Below, piece after piece: positions 9,275 to 18,814 of a stretch of 64,000 nt of DNA (positions are counted from its first letter, which is position 1; every line of letters starts with the position of its first letter). The notes beneath the pieces are model-generated. The model made no database searches, was not told the origin of the DNA, and saw only the letters and a program-made list of their open reading frames with translations. The stretch lies in the NCBI GenBank assembly GCA_028281535.1, contig JANQJS010000037.1:124001-188000 (forward strand), written 5' to 3'. Position numbers and translations under genes: made by a program. This DNA is from Sedimentisphaerales bacterium. Lineage in GTDB: Bacteria > Planctomycetota > Phycisphaerae > Sedimentisphaerales > SM23-30.

Positions 9275-9996
9275 TGTAAAACTTCGTTTTGTTATTGGAC
9301 CTTATTTTTGGGTCCTTTAGTTTCCTTTTTATCCAGCATGTGTATCGTCACAAAATAATCGTGTCGTGAGGTAAAAACTTATTATCTCAATCACAATAAT
9401 CCTAATTAATACAACAAAAGTAACGTTTGTAACGATTAAGCCGTTTATATGGCTCAAAACGCATAGGAAACTGAGATAAAAATTAGGAATTATACTAGTA
9501 CATATTATTTATGAGACGTAAATGCTCTTAGCTCCTTGATATATAGATACTCCTGTTACAGGAAATAAGTCCGCGCAAACAGATATCGGACCGGCTTACA
9601 GTTCCTTTTGGTAATAAAGATGTCTTATTAATATGAATTGAAAATTGTAATTGAATCGTTCTGCCCTGATTGATTCAACTATTGACGAGTTTGAAACGCT
9701 CCATTTCAAGCTCAGCAATTAGAAATCCCGCCTCTGGAACTTCCATCCGTGACTTAAGATACCAGTTTATATTGCCATCCATGGCAATAAAGCTCTAAAT
9801 AGGCTATAAAATTATCGGGACTTTAACATTGAATCCTTTATCTAGTAAGAAATCGACGATTATAGGACTATTGGGTGGCGGATATCTGGACTGGATTTGG
9901 TGGAAAGGGCTAGTTGGGCACCTTGTAGTTATCGGGCCCTTCAGGCTGATGTGAGTTCAGTAATATATAGAGTTGGTTACTTTGAGGGAAATTATA
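9275..9996. other. 722-base stretch without a convincing gene
   Basis: The part nearest the Wza-like gene is its probable leader. On the minus strand it has a GGACC/GGTCC hairpin (9297-9315) and, near 9421-9437, a tandem CGTTACAAA/CGTTACTTT repeat. No good promoter could be fixed. Between about 9675 and 9957 the minus strand has a protein-like reading frame broken by two stop codons; its last open piece, ATG at 9782 to the stop at 9675, would give 35 aa. This may be the remains of a gene. On the plus strand a TTG-started 41-codon frame (9829-9954) has no support. Confidence 0.4.
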
Positions 9997-10215
9997 CTAC
10001 TCGCGCCAGGTAGCTTTGCGAATGATTGCTGGTGGAAGTACAAAGCCATCTTCATGCATCCTGACTAGGCCGATCAGGCGATATCGAGCTGGAAACCAAT
10101 CAATGGGTTGGCGGTCCTGGCTAACAGGCCAATCTTGTGAATTCGTTGTTTCGATGTTTGTCTGGGTTTCCATATTATTACTCTCATCATTACGTAGGTA
10201 AAATTTCGAACTCAT
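9997..10215 (-). CDS. Small protein of unknown function (72 aa)
   Basis: An ATG at 10215 follows GGGAGAAAAG, a strong ribosome binding site, which is the main reason to accept this ORF. The protein begins MSSKFYLRNDES, has a Thr/Asn/Gln-rich middle, and ends with an aromatic and charged part (IDWFPARYRLIGLVRMHEDG, then FVLPPAIIRKATWRE). No signal peptide or membrane segment is seen, and I do not recognise a family. It is isolated, between the polysaccharide genes and hisA, and the DNA downstream looks like decayed coding sequence. It could therefore be a leftover fragment. Confidence 0.45.
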   Translation of the reverse strand: MSSKFYLRNDESNNMETQTNIETTNSQDWPVSQDRQPIDWFPARYRLIGLVRMHEDGFVLPPAIIRKATWRE

Positions 10216-10505
10216 CTTTTCTCCCATTCATCCATAATCGACATTGAATTGACACGACGTGTTGACTATGAAACCATCCACACAATCTATCGGGTTAGAA
10301 TGCGCGCTACTTTGGTGTTAAAATGGAATTAACAGAAGGTAGCTAAAAAAAAGTGTGTGAGTATAAGGTTCATCCGATTTTAACGATTGTATCGATTATC
10401 CGATTAATCAATTTTTTTTGAATTTGGTGAGTTCAAAACGTCTCAAATCAGCCTGAAAGAAGGTGAAATTATATTATAACTTGGACTAGCGGAGGTCCTA
10501 ATTTC

Positions 10506-10514
10506 TGCTATAAT
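10506..10514 (+). promoter_or_regulatory. Extended -10 promoter for hisA
   Basis: TGCTATAAT is a perfect extended -10 element (TGnTATAAT). No good -35 box stands 16-18 bases upstream, which extended -10 promoters can do without; TTGGAC at 10481 is too far away. Transcription would start near 10521, about 35 bases before the preferred hisA ATG. Nothing else was found in the 300 bases between the small ORF at 10215 and this promoter. Confidence 0.5.
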
Positions 10515-10556
10515 ACTGGATTACATCGAATGAAACAGGAACCATTTGGAAAATTT

Positions 10557-11282
10557 ATGAATTTATTACCAGCGATTGACTTACGTGAAGGAAAATGTGT
10601 TCGTCTATTACAGGGCGACTATGATCGTCAGATCAATTATGGAGATGATCCCGTCGCGCAGGCTCAGCAATTTGAGCAAATGGGTGCTCAATGGCTGCAT
10701 GTCGTGGATTTGGATGGGGCTCTAGAAGGTTCGATGCATAATAAGGAGGTCATCAAGGCCATTGCCAAGGCAACCCAATTAAAAATTGAGGTTGGGGGCG
10801 GTGTCCGTGAGGAAAAAGTGATCTCTGAATTACTCGATTGCGGCGTCCAGCAAGTGGTCGTGGGGACTCGAGCGATGGAGGATATGGACTGGTTTAAGGA
10901 TTTAGTCCATCAGGAAAAGTACCAAAACCGCATTGTTTTGGGATTGGATGCTCGCGATGGGCATATAGCAACACGAGGGTGGACTCAAACCGGCGAGATA
11001 ACCGTATCAGACATGGCGAAAATCGTAAATGATTGGCCGCTCGCGGCAATCGTTTATACTGATATCGCTTGTGACGGGATGCTGACCGGGCCGAATGTTG
11101 AGGCGACCGGGCAATTGGCAAGACAGTGCCAGGTGCCAGTGATTGCATCTGGGGGAATAGGGCAATTATCGGATATTGAAGCTTTGGCACAATTACCCAT
11201 TTTTGGAATGATTGTTGGCCGAGCTCTGTATGAAAAGAAATTTACATTACAGCAGGCGTTAAGCACCATCGATATTTCTTAA
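10557..11282 (+). CDS. hisA: 1-(5-phosphoribosyl)-5-[(5-phosphoribosylamino)methylideneamino]imidazole-4-carboxamide isomerase
   Basis: 241-aa TIM-barrel enzyme for the fourth step of histidine synthesis, opening ProFAR to PRFAR. Catalytic Asp8 lies in LLPAIDLREGKCVRL and the second acid in VYTDIACDGMLTGPN. Both phosphate-binding halves are present (IEVGGGVREE; IASGGIGQLSDI). An ATG nine codons upstream (10530) is in frame, but the family normally begins at the chosen residue and the extended -10 promoter would leave almost no leader for the earlier start. No other his genes are adjacent, so the pathway genes are dispersed. Confidence 0.95.
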   Translation: MNLLPAIDLREGKCVRLLQGDYDRQINYGDDPVAQAQQFEQMGAQWLHVVDLDGALEGSMHNKEVIKAIAKATQLKIEVGGGVREEKVISELLDCGVQQVVVGTRAMEDMDWFKDLVHQEKYQNRIVLGLDARDGHIATRGWTQTGEITVSDMAKIVNDWPLAAIVYTDIACDGMLTGPNVEATGQLARQCQVPVIASGGIGQLSDIEALAQLPIFGMIVGRALYEKKFTLQQALSTIDIS

Positions 11283-11331
11283 TTGAATTTATAGCTCTAT
11301 TATTTTGATTTTACCAGTATGAGGTTTCATT

Positions 11332-11781
11332 ATGCGGGCAGTGCTCCAGCGTGTTAAATATGCAAAAGTTCAAGTCGACCAGAAAACCATCGGCCAGATT
11401 GAAAAAGGCTTATTGGTTTATTTAGGTGTAGGACATAAAGATAAACCTGAAGATATCGAGTGGATTGTCGATAAAGTAGTACATCAACGTGTGTTTGCTG
11501 ATGACGAAGGTAAAATGAACTTAAGCGTCAATGATGTCGAAGGTCAGATCCTTCTTATTAGCCAGTTCACCTTGTATGGCGATTGTCGAAAGGGCCGCCG
11601 TCCCAGTTTTACTAAGACGGCTAAACCCGAAGTTGGTGAGGAAATATTCAATCAGGCCATCGAAGCTTTCAAAGCCACAGGAATCAAAATTGAAACCGGT
11701 GAGTTTGGTGCTGATATGCAAGTTGAAAGTATCAACGATGGACCAGTCACTTTTCTTTTAGATAGCAAAAAGTTATTTTAA
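11332..11781 (+). CDS. dtd: D-aminoacyl-tRNA deacylase
   Basis: 149 aa, the standard length. Both DTD signature motifs are present: SQFTLYGDCRKGRRPSF around residues 78-94 and the C-terminal Gly-Pro motif in NDGPVTFLL. The enzyme removes D-amino acids (and glycine from tRNA-Ala) from mischarged tRNAs in the cytoplasm. GAGG stands seven bases before the ATG. The stop codon overlaps the stop of the convergent tpx gene by four bases. Confidence 0.95.
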   Translation: MRAVLQRVKYAKVQVDQKTIGQIEKGLLVYLGVGHKDKPEDIEWIVDKVVHQRVFADDEGKMNLSVNDVEGQILLISQFTLYGDCRKGRRPSFTKTAKPEVGEEIFNQAIEAFKATGIKIETGEFGADMQVESINDGPVTFLLDSKKLF

Positions 11782-12293
11782 AGTAATGCTTTTGCTGCGG
11801 CCAATGCTTCATCATAATTTGGTTCAGCAGCAATTTCAGGACAAACTTGTGCGTAAGTCACTTTTCCAGTTTTATCCAGTATAAATAAGCCACGTGTTAA
11901 AATACGCAAGCCTTTCAAGAGCATGCCATAAGCTTCGCCAAATGCGGCCTCACGGTGATCAGATAACGTTTGAACTTTTTCGATGCCTGCTGCACCGCAC
12001 CAGCGTTTTTGTGCAAAGGGCAAGTCAGTACTTACAGTGACAATCACAACATCATCACCCAATCCTGCAGCTTCTTCATTAAAGCGGCGAGTTTGCGTAT
12101 CACAGACTGGGGTGTCTAATGATGGAATGACTGAAAGAATACAGACTTTTCCCTGGAATGAAGAAATAGAAACTTCTGATAAATCATTCGCGACTAAAGT
12201 GACATCAGGGGCTTGGCTGCCTACGGTTAATTCATCACCAATGAGTGTCATTGGATTGCCTTTCATGGTGACTACACCTTCACGTTCTGACAT
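11778..12293 (-). CDS. tpx: Thiol peroxidase (atypical 2-Cys peroxiredoxin)
   Basis: 171 aa. Peroxidatic Cys64 lies in SLDTPVCDTQTRRF and resolving Cys99 in KRWCGAAG, the spacing of Tpx enzymes that form an intramolecular disulfide and are recycled by thioredoxin. It reduces hydrogen peroxide and alkyl hydroperoxides. AAGGA precedes the ATG at eight bases. No redox regulator is adjacent. Confidence 0.95.
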   Translation of the reverse strand: MSEREGVVTMKGNPMTLIGDELTVGSQAPDVTLVANDLSEVSISSFQGKVCILSVIPSLDTPVCDTQTRRFNEEAAGLGDDVVIVTVSTDLPFAQKRWCGAAGIEKVQTLSDHREAAFGEAYGMLLKGLRILTRGLFILDKTGKVTYAQVCPEIAAEPNYDEALAAAKALL

Positions 12294-12404
12294 AGGATTG
12301 ATCCTTTCATATTTTGTTAAATCGATTCATTATATATTAAGAATATGAAGATGGTAGGCACTTAGGGGAAGAGGAGCAAGGGGTTAAAAAATATTTTTTG
12401 TCTT

Positions 12405-12905
12405 TTATTTATCTTTATGCATGACGCGTATATCGCCAGTGTCGTGAAAAATATGATCGACACCTAAGGGGATTTTTTTAAGTCGTTCTGGCAGAAAGCT
12501 TGGGTACAATTTAATGCTATCTAGCTTATCCAGATCAAACCATTGGAAGGTTAAATCGACATTCTCTTCCAGGCCCGGATATGTTTTGGATAAATCAAGA
12601 AATGGACTCTTTGGCTCAAGATGTATCAAAAAATAGAGAGCGATTTCATGATAATTTTTGTTTCGATAATTATAATGATCTTCCACGACCCAGATCAACC
12701 GCTCCACGGTGACGGGTGCTCCAAGTTCTTCGACCATTTCACGGGAGACCGTTTGGGCTGCCGCTTCTTTTAGCTCAGCCCGCCCGCCGGGCAGCGCCCA
12801 AAAATCATCGACCACATCATTATGCAGCAACACATGATTTTCATGCAACGCTACCCCCACAACCCTGTAGTTAAATCGAATATCACCTTGATCGAATGTT
12901 ATCAT
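12405..12905 (-). CDS. Nudix hydrolase
   Basis: 166 aa with a complete Nudix box, GGRAELKEAAAQTVSREMVEELG (residues about 40-62, given in part: GGRAEL...REMVEELG), matching Gx5Ex7REUxEExGU, which binds the metal and catalyses cleavage of nucleoside diphosphates linked to another group. Substrate unknown. The N-terminal INFNYRV-type strand (IRFNYRVVGVAL) is common in the ADP-ribose/NTP group. It is 30 bases downstream of the rhodanese gene on the same strand, so the two are probably co-transcribed. Confidence 0.88.
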   Translation of the reverse strand: MITFDQGDIRFNYRVVGVALHENHVLLHNDVVDDFWALPGGRAELKEAAAQTVSREMVEELGAPVTVERLIWVVEDHYNYRNKNYHEIALYFLIHLEPKSPFLDLSKTYPGLEENVDLTFQWFDLDKLDSIKLYPSFLPERLKKIPLGVDHIFHDTGDIRVMHKDK

Positions 12906-12934
12906 ATGACTTAATGGATTTTTAAAAAGTTAAC

Positions 12935-13276
12935 CTAATATCGAGGTAAGCTGGTATCGACATCAATGGCCCATTGGTCGATACCGCCTTCCATATTGGC
13001 TAAATTGGTAAAGCCTTGTTGTTGGAAGTACAGCGCTGCAGACATACTTCGCATGCCATGATGGCAATGTAAAATAATGGGGGTGTTTTTGTCCCAGCTG
13101 TTTACGATTTCTTGTGCCAGCTCATCATTGACTAACACAGCCTGATTGATATTAACCAGGTCATATTCATGTTGCTGGCGAACATCAAGTAATTTTATGT
13201 CCGGGTTTTCTTCAAGTCGCTGCTTAACTTCCAAAGGCGATAGTTTTTCTATTTCACCTTGCGATGATTCTGTCAT
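12935..13276 (-). CDS. Rhodanese-like single-domain sulfurtransferase
   Basis: 113 aa. The active-site loop reads CHHGMRS, matching the CxxGxR pattern with catalytic Cys near residue 82; the usual LLDVRQQHEYD and GGIDQW segments flank it. Single-domain rhodaneses of the GlpE type move sulfane sulfur or act as sulfur carriers in the cytoplasm. A charged tail of about 12 residues (TESSQGEIEKLS) precedes the domain. AGGAGA lies upstream of the ATG. Confidence 0.9.
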   Translation of the reverse strand: MTESSQGEIEKLSPLEVKQRLEENPDIKLLDVRQQHEYDLVNINQAVLVNDELAQEIVNSWDKNTPIILHCHHGMRSMSAALYFQQQGFTNLANMEGGIDQWAIDVDTSLPRY

Positions 13277-13416
13277 AGTTATTTTCTCCTATGTAGTGTA
13301 AACAACTTTTACTAAAAATATGAAAAAAAGCAATAAAAAAGGGTTTTATCGTGGTTTGCCCCATATTCTCTAAAAAGCCTCTGTTCAATCCGGACTTAGG
13401 CACGTAGAATCATATT

Positions 13417-14403
13417 ATGGCCAACAAATTAGAAAATGCATATGGTAATCTTGCAACCATGCTGGATGGCGGTGTACCCATCTTGAAAGCGTTGCGTACC
13501 TCGAGCAAAACCCCTGGAAAAATTTCACGTGCATTTAAAGGGATGGCTGATGATGTGGATCAAGGGGCAACGCTTGCTGGTGCCATGAAAAAATATCCAA
13601 AGGTCTTTTCTCCGACGGATGTTCAATTGGTTGATGCAGGTGAGACGTCAGGACATTTAGCCTATGCACTAAAAGAACTTGGAGTATGGTATGGTGTTTT
13701 AAATGAAGTGACTCGGCAGATTCGATCCGGATTAACATTGCCGTTCTTTATTTTTCATTTTGTCTCATTTTTTTACCCTTTGTTTAAATTTATTCGAGCG
13801 GCATTAATAGATTCCCATACATATAGTTACCATCAGTTCATGATGGATATTATTTTCTTCCTAAGTTTTTTATACATACCAACAGGTCTGATTTTATTTA
13901 TCATATATTTTACACCAAAGCAGGGACCTTTACGTTGGTGTTTGGATACGTTTGTATTGTTTATTCCAGTGATGGGGCTTGCTTTTAAGCGGTTGGCTAT
14001 AAGTAGATATTGTCGAAACTTTGGACTATGTTATAGTTCGGGTGTGCCAATGCTTAAAACTTGTGAAGTGGCTCGATTGAGTACAGGCAATTCATTTGTT
14101 GGTAGCTGGTTCAAAAATACAGAGGAGGTTGTCAGGCAAGGGCAACCTGCTATTGAGGGGTTTCCAAGAAGCCGGCTATCCAGTGATTTTCTTTCGCAAT
14201 GGGAAGCGGGCGAAGTTGCAGGCAAACTCGAAGAGGTCACCGATAGACTTGCTACAGAGTATATGGAAAAATCTAAAACGCTGTTTAAAGAAATTTCGAT
14301 ATGGTTGCCTCGAATTGTTTATGGCATTATTTGTGGATTTGTTATTTATCTTATCTTTTTGGTCGCGCAAGCATACCTAGGTGCTATTAACTCTGTCATG
14401 TAG
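13417..14403 (+). CDS. Type II secretion/type IV pilus inner-membrane platform protein (GspF/PilC family)
   Basis: 328 aa, shorter than GspF (about 400) because the N-terminal cytoplasmic part is trimmed. Two T2SSF domains are visible, each with the four-helix signature: LATMLDGGVPILKALR with FSPTDVQLVDAGETSGHL, and GLCYSSGVPMLKTCEVAR with LSSDFLSQWEAGEVAGKLEE. Membrane segments lie near 110-130, 145-165 and 300-322. Such proteins couple the cytoplasmic ATPase to pseudopilus assembly. No ATPase, pseudopilin or secretin is adjacent; the HEAT-repeat gene follows after 190 bases. It may serve a system encoded elsewhere or work with the next two genes. Confidence 0.85.
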   Translation: MANKLENAYGNLATMLDGGVPILKALRTSSKTPGKISRAFKGMADDVDQGATLAGAMKKYPKVFSPTDVQLVDAGETSGHLAYALKELGVWYGVLNEVTRQIRSGLTLPFFIFHFVSFFYPLFKFIRAALIDSHTYSYHQFMMDIIFFLSFLYIPTGLILFIIYFTPKQGPLRWCLDTFVLFIPVMGLAFKRLAISRYCRNFGLCYSSGVPMLKTCEVARLSTGNSFVGSWFKNTEEVVRQGQPAIEGFPRSRLSSDFLSQWEAGEVAGKLEEVTDRLATEYMEKSKTLFKEISIWLPRIVYGIICGFVIYLIFLVAQAYLGAINSVM

Positions 14404-14593
14404 TCAACAAGTTAGTTTATGGGACTTTGGTGAGTGAAGGGGTTACTCATTATAATATCTATTACGACATTAGACTATGTATCATGCCCGTGAATATTCA
14501 TGTTAAACAGGGTTATTATCGGGCCATTCTTTTTTGTTTGCTGTAATGAAGAGAGCTTGATTAAACAACCGATAAAACACTTTGAGGTTGTCA

Positions 14594-16438
14594 ATGAGTC
14601 AAGCAAGTAAGATATATAAGTTTTTGGAAAACGTTCGATACCCAGCAGCGGATCAAGTGTTGCTAACAGCGATGCGTCGAGCCGAAGAGCCTTATCGGAC
14701 CAGTGCGTTAGAGTCCATTCTTGAAGCGCAGCGCCCAGCAGGAACAACTGAACTGGTTAAACAGTTTAATGAGTATCCAGATATCTGGAAAGAGATGATG
14801 ATCCAACGGGCGAACCATCTTCATCATGGCTTGCGGCAGTCGGGCAGTGAAGCGGATACACAAACCAAACTCAATACACTTGATATCATCAAAAAATCGC
14901 ATTACAGTCGGTTAGCAGATGTTGCAGGGATTTTGTTACGAGACAAAAATAATGTTGTCGCTAAGTCTGCTGGTGATGTCTTTATCGAATTTGGCAATCT
15001 CAACGCCAATTTGAAAATTAACTCCAATGATGATTTAGTCAAACAATCGATTCCTGGTGGTAAAGAATCACAGGGGCGTAGTAGCTGGATCTTGATTTCT
15101 GCGATTGATTCTGCTCTACAAAATTATAAATTACATCGTCGTCGCGAATCGATTTATGCCGCGATGTGTATTGTCTCTGCTCATGTCGATCACTTTTGGA
15201 AAAATATGCTCCAGCCTTTTCATCCGGTGGGTAAATCTGTACGTGAGATTCTGCAGAAAATTAATCGCCCACAATTAGCACGATTTACGATTACAGCTTT
15301 GGCATCGAATGATCTGAGAAGTGCAGCATTTCATAGCATCAATCGTCAAAAAGATTTGCCGACGTTAGGGATGCTGGCCCAGGAATATCTCAATCATAAA
15401 AAACGCGAACAGGTGGTCTATGGCATGACGTTGATTAAAACCCCTGTTTGGATGAATCCTTTGGAAGTGGCTCCTGAAAAAATGGATAAACCGTCTCAGC
15501 TGGCGATGCCAGAATTTGTGTTGGCAACGGGAGCACCTGAGGAAAAGAAAGCGTTGTATTTTTCTGCGATTTGTGAAAAGTCTGTCGAGCAGGCAGGGCT
15601 TGCAGCCCTCAGTTTAATTAAAGAGTTTTCTCCAGAGCAGCGTGATATCATTTTGAAACACTCGGTAGAGTCTAATAATGAAGCGGTGGCTATGAAAGCC
15701 CTTGATATTATTCTGGAAAAGAAGAATTCGCAGGTTCGAAAGTTTATTGCTAAATTAATTAAGTCGCCTCACCCTCGAGTCAGAGCGAGGATTCGAACTG
15801 AATTAAAAGATTATATTTTTTCTACTTACTGGCGAAACTTTGATAGCCTCAACGATGATAAACGGCTTGCTGCCGGAAAAACAATATTCAAAGTTGATGA
15901 AAATCTAGCGCATCAATTTTGGGTTCAACATGCGAACTTACCCCAATCCTCCGATCGCCTGCAAGCGATTCGTATGGCCTGCATGTTGAATCGGGTGGAT
16001 CAGTGTCTGGACCAAATTTTTCAAATGACCACTGATAAAGATGAGTATGTACGTAGTGCTGCTGTGATGGCATTGGGACGGGCACATAATAAAAAATCAA
16101 ATATGGTTCTTCAACGATTACTTGTTGCACTTAAAGATCGGAATCCTCGTGTGAAAGCGAATGCTATTGAAGCGATTGGAAATATCGGCGAAGAAATCGT
16201 GGCACCTGTTCTTGCACAATATATTCAAAGTCCGGAAAATCGTGTGAGAGCGAATGCCATTAAAGCATTAATGAATTTTGACAAAGAACTGGCTAGCAAA
16301 GCCATGCAGAAAATGATCAAAGACCATCGTCCTAATCATCGCCGTAGCGGTTTGTGGGTTTATAAGCAAACAAAAAGCTCATTAAAAATTCCCAACATTC
16401 TTAAGAAAGCTCAGGAGACAACGCATGTATCTGTTTGA
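14594..16438 (+). CDS. Large HEAT-repeat protein
   Basis: 614 aa. The ATG at 14594 follows TTGAGG; a TTG four codons upstream is a less likely start. Helical repeats are clearest at the C-terminus: EYVRSAAVMALGRAHNKKS, NPRVKANAIEAIGNIGEE and NRVRANAIKALMNFDKE are three consecutive HEAT units of about 31-37 residues. No signal peptide or membrane segment is seen, so it should be a cytoplasmic scaffold. Its 3' end overlaps the start of the next gene by 14 bases, so the two products are probably made together. The function is unknown. Confidence 0.8.
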   Translation: MSQASKIYKFLENVRYPAADQVLLTAMRRAEEPYRTSALESILEAQRPAGTTELVKQFNEYPDIWKEMMIQRANHLHHGLRQSGSEADTQTKLNTLDIIKKSHYSRLADVAGILLRDKNNVVAKSAGDVFIEFGNLNANLKINSNDDLVKQSIPGGKESQGRSSWILISAIDSALQNYKLHRRRESIYAAMCIVSAHVDHFWKNMLQPFHPVGKSVREILQKINRPQLARFTITALASNDLRSAAFHSINRQKDLPTLGMLAQEYLNHKKREQVVYGMTLIKTPVWMNPLEVAPEKMDKPSQLAMPEFVLATGAPEEKKALYFSAICEKSVEQAGLAALSLIKEFSPEQRDIILKHSVESNNEAVAMKALDIILEKKNSQVRKFIAKLIKSPHPRVRARIRTELKDYIFSTYWRNFDSLNDDKRLAAGKTIFKVDENLAHQFWVQHANLPQSSDRLQAIRMACMLNRVDQCLDQIFQMTTDKDEYVRSAAVMALGRAHNKKSNMVLQRLLVALKDRNPRVKANAIEAIGNIGEEIVAPVLAQYIQSPENRVRANAIKALMNFDKELASKAMQKMIKDHRPNHRRSGLWVYKQTKSSLKIPNILKKAQETTHVSV

Positions 16439-16973
16439 TCATCTATGGTCATCCAATTTTGTGCAAAGCCAAAGTTATACCAATTATATGACTGGAGTGA
16501 AGAATTCATTTGATGGTGAATTTGAAAACTTCTATTGGGTATTCATTTTTCTTGTTATTGCAGTGGCTGTTGTCGTCGTAGCCAATAAATTGATTAGCAA
16601 CAAGAAAATCAAATTTTCTTTTAAACGAAAAAAATCACAACCCGAGCTTCTGTTTGAACAGATGTTGGGTGAGTTGGATTTGAATGAATCAGATATCAAA
16701 TTACTGAAAGATATGGCAAAAGCAACGCGTTTACGTCATCCAGCGGTTTCTCTGCTGAGTCCAGGCATGTTGGATTGGAGTCGTGATATTTGGATTAAAG
16801 AAACGACGATTGCCCCTTTGTCTCAAACCAAAATTAAACAGATTGATGATATCTCGGTAAAACTGTTCGATCAACCTGCTACACGTAGCAAAAACTTTGA
16901 CCGGCAAGCCAATCTACATAAAACCCTCGAGAAATCTCAACAAGAGAATACCTCAGACGTTTTTGCATTCTAA
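16425..16973 (+). CDS. Single-pass membrane protein of unknown function, coupled to the HEAT-repeat gene
   Basis: 182 aa. One strong membrane segment (FYWVFIFLVIAVAVVVVANK, about residues 37-56) separates a short outer N-terminus from a basic cytoplasmic region and a helical domain (PELLFEQMLGELDLNESD and what follows to about residue 135), then a polar tail. The ATG lies inside the end of the HEAT-repeat gene (overlap 16425-16438), showing translational coupling. It could anchor the HEAT scaffold to the membrane. I do not recognise the family. Confidence 0.7.
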   Translation: MYLFDHLWSSNFVQSQSYTNYMTGVKNSFDGEFENFYWVFIFLVIAVAVVVVANKLISNKKIKFSFKRKKSQPELLFEQMLGELDLNESDIKLLKDMAKATRLRHPAVSLLSPGMLDWSRDIWIKETTIAPLSQTKIKQIDDISVKLFDQPATRSKNFDRQANLHKTLEKSQQENTSDVFAF

Positions 16974-17002
16974 ATAGATTTTCTAATTCCTATTTTTTTA
17001 CT

Positions 17003-18790
17003 TTATACAAAAAATAAAGTTAATGCAGTCCAACCTATCGCTGCGATTAATGCTGCAACAGATGCTTGAGGAATTTGAGTCTTGACGTGATCCATCAGAT
17101 CGCAACCGGTACACATCGAACTTAAAACTGTTGTGTCTGAGATCGGTGAACATTGATCCCCAAAGACACTGCCATCCATGACCGCGGCAAAGCAGATTGT
17201 CATAAAGAAGCGTGGGTCTTCCAATCCCTGACTATTGGCGATCGCCCAGGCAAGCGGCATGGCCAAAGGAAACGCTACAGCATAGGTTCCCCAACTGGTT
17301 CCTGTCGAAAATGCAATCACAATCGTTAATAATTGTAATACGACAGGTAGTAGCCAATAAGGTAGATTGTGTTGTAATAGTTCTACCAGATAAATGCCCC
17401 CACCCGTTTCTTTACTCAGTGTTCCAATAGTCATAGCTAGCAGCAGAATGACAAGACCAAGAACAACACCTTTTAATCCGTCACCAAAACCGATCATGAC
17501 GTTCTTTAATGACATGCCCCGAATCAGTGCTAGAAAGATACCCAACATGACTGCTGCACCAAATGCCCAACGAACATTAGGTGAACCATAGAAAATAAAT
17601 GTGCCTATTGCAATACCGATTAATGTGATCAAAGGCAAAAAGAAATCAATCACATGCGGTTTATAACCTTCTGGCACATGCGATGTTTGTAGTTCTTCTG
17701 CGGCCAGTGGCTCGGCATCAGGAGCGTCCAATTGCCCGGTTTCTCTGGAACGTTTTATTGCCGCTTTCATCTTTTTGCCGAGGAAAGGTGATTTTTCGAT
17801 GCTTAGTAAAAAGGTAAATAGTACCGCAATGATGGCATAAAAACAGAGCGGTACACTGTCAAAGAAAAATTCGATACGATCTTCTTCCGTCGCCAGCCAA
17901 CTAACGCCTGCGACAAAAATGAAGGCTTGAATATATCCCGGCCAGGCATTGAATGCTAATTGTGAGGCTATTGGAGACGCCGTCGAATCAACGACATACG
18001 CTAATTCTTCATGACTGACTTTTTCTTTGTCAGCCAAAGGTTTAACAGTCGTCCCCACTAAAACGGTACTCACGGTACCGCCTTGAAAAAAGATGATTCC
18101 TAAAAACCAGGCTACCAGTTTCGCCGTCCGAGGACCACGTACCACTTTGCGGGTCATTAAATCGGCAAAGGCTTGTGCCGCTCCCGTTCGTGACCAGATT
18201 CCCATCAAGCCACCTAATAACCAAAGATACAATAAAAGAACACCTGCAGAATCTTTCGTGGCAAGATTTCGTACCAGCACCGCATCAGTAATATTATATT
18301 GGCCTAGTATTAGCGCCGCTACGACAATACCACCAAATAGTGAACTGATTGGTTCACGTGTTAGCCAGCATAGTAGAACAGCCGTTAATGCCGGTAATAA
18401 TGACCAAAGCTTCCAATGACAACGTGCGATCAAATGATAGTATTGCGTTTGTTCTCCAGAAGTATCGATAACATAAGCTTCTTTTTCTGATGGTGATGAC
18501 TGAATCGTATTATGATAAAGTATGGAATCAGGATGAAGCTGCGAGTCTGTATACTTTGAAATATTTGTCAGATAAACTTCTTTGCCGCGAGAAATATAAT
18601 ATGGCTTTTGATCTTGATCGAATTGTACATCAAGAGTGATTTTTTCAACCGTCCAGGTCGGACTGGATTTACCAATATAATAACCCGCGATGGCGGTAAG
18701 GAGAAATACCCAAAACGCGGGTGCTTTGAGAAAATGTTTGGTTGGCTTGTTAGTTGTTTGATCCGATTTTTGTGATTTGTTTTCGGTCAT
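17003..18790 (-). CDS. NhaC-family Na+/H+ (or organic anion/Na+) antiporter with N-terminal extracytoplasmic insert
   Basis: 595 aa from the ATG at 18790, which has GAGG seven bases upstream; an ATG at 18802 lacks a ribosome site. A first membrane helix (about 25-42) is followed by about 90 residues likely outside the membrane, with [13 protein letters not shown]-like beta strands, then the NhaC core of about 11 helices. Core signatures include [57 protein letters not shown] and [17 protein letters not shown] (the last in part). Family members exchange Na+ for H+. It is 24 bases after the sigma-54 regulator gene, so it belongs to the kinase-regulator operon. Confidence 0.85.
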   Translation of the reverse strand: MTENKSQKSDQTTNKPTKHFLKAPAFWVFLLTAIAGYYIGKSSPTWTVEKITLDVQFDQDQKPYYISRGKEVYLTNISKYTDSQLHPDSILYHNTIQSSPSEKEAYVIDTSGEQTQYYHLIARCHWKLWSLLPALTAVLLCWLTREPISSLFGGIVVAALILGQYNITDAVLVRNLATKDSAGVLLLYLWLLGGLMGIWSRTGAAQAFADLMTRKVVRGPRTAKLVAWFLGIIFFQGGTVSTVLVGTTVKPLADKEKVSHEELAYVVDSTASPIASQLAFNAWPGYIQAFIFVAGVSWLATEEDRIEFFFDSVPLCFYAIIAVLFTFLLSIEKSPFLGKKMKAAIKRSRETGQLDAPDAEPLAAEELQTSHVPEGYKPHVIDFFLPLITLIGIAIGTFIFYGSPNVRWAFGAAVMLGIFLALIRGMSLKNVMIGFGDGLKGVVLGLVILLLAMTIGTLSKETGGGIYLVELLQHNLPYWLLPVVLQLLTIVIAFSTGTSWGTYAVAFPLAMPLAWAIANSQGLEDPRFFMTICFAAVMDGSVFGDQCSPISDTTVLSSMCTGCDLMDHVKTQIPQASVAALIAAIGWTALTLFFV

Positions 18791-18814
18791 CCTTGACCTC
18801 ATTATTGTAAAAGA

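Noticed and set aside
9829-9954. 41-codon plus-strand ORF with TTG start
   Set aside because: No ribosome site, odd Trp/Gly composition, and it overlaps a more protein-like frame on the other strand.
10016-10201. Plus-strand ORF opposite the 72-aa gene
   Set aside because: No ribosome site and lies entirely inside the minus-strand ORF that has a strong one.
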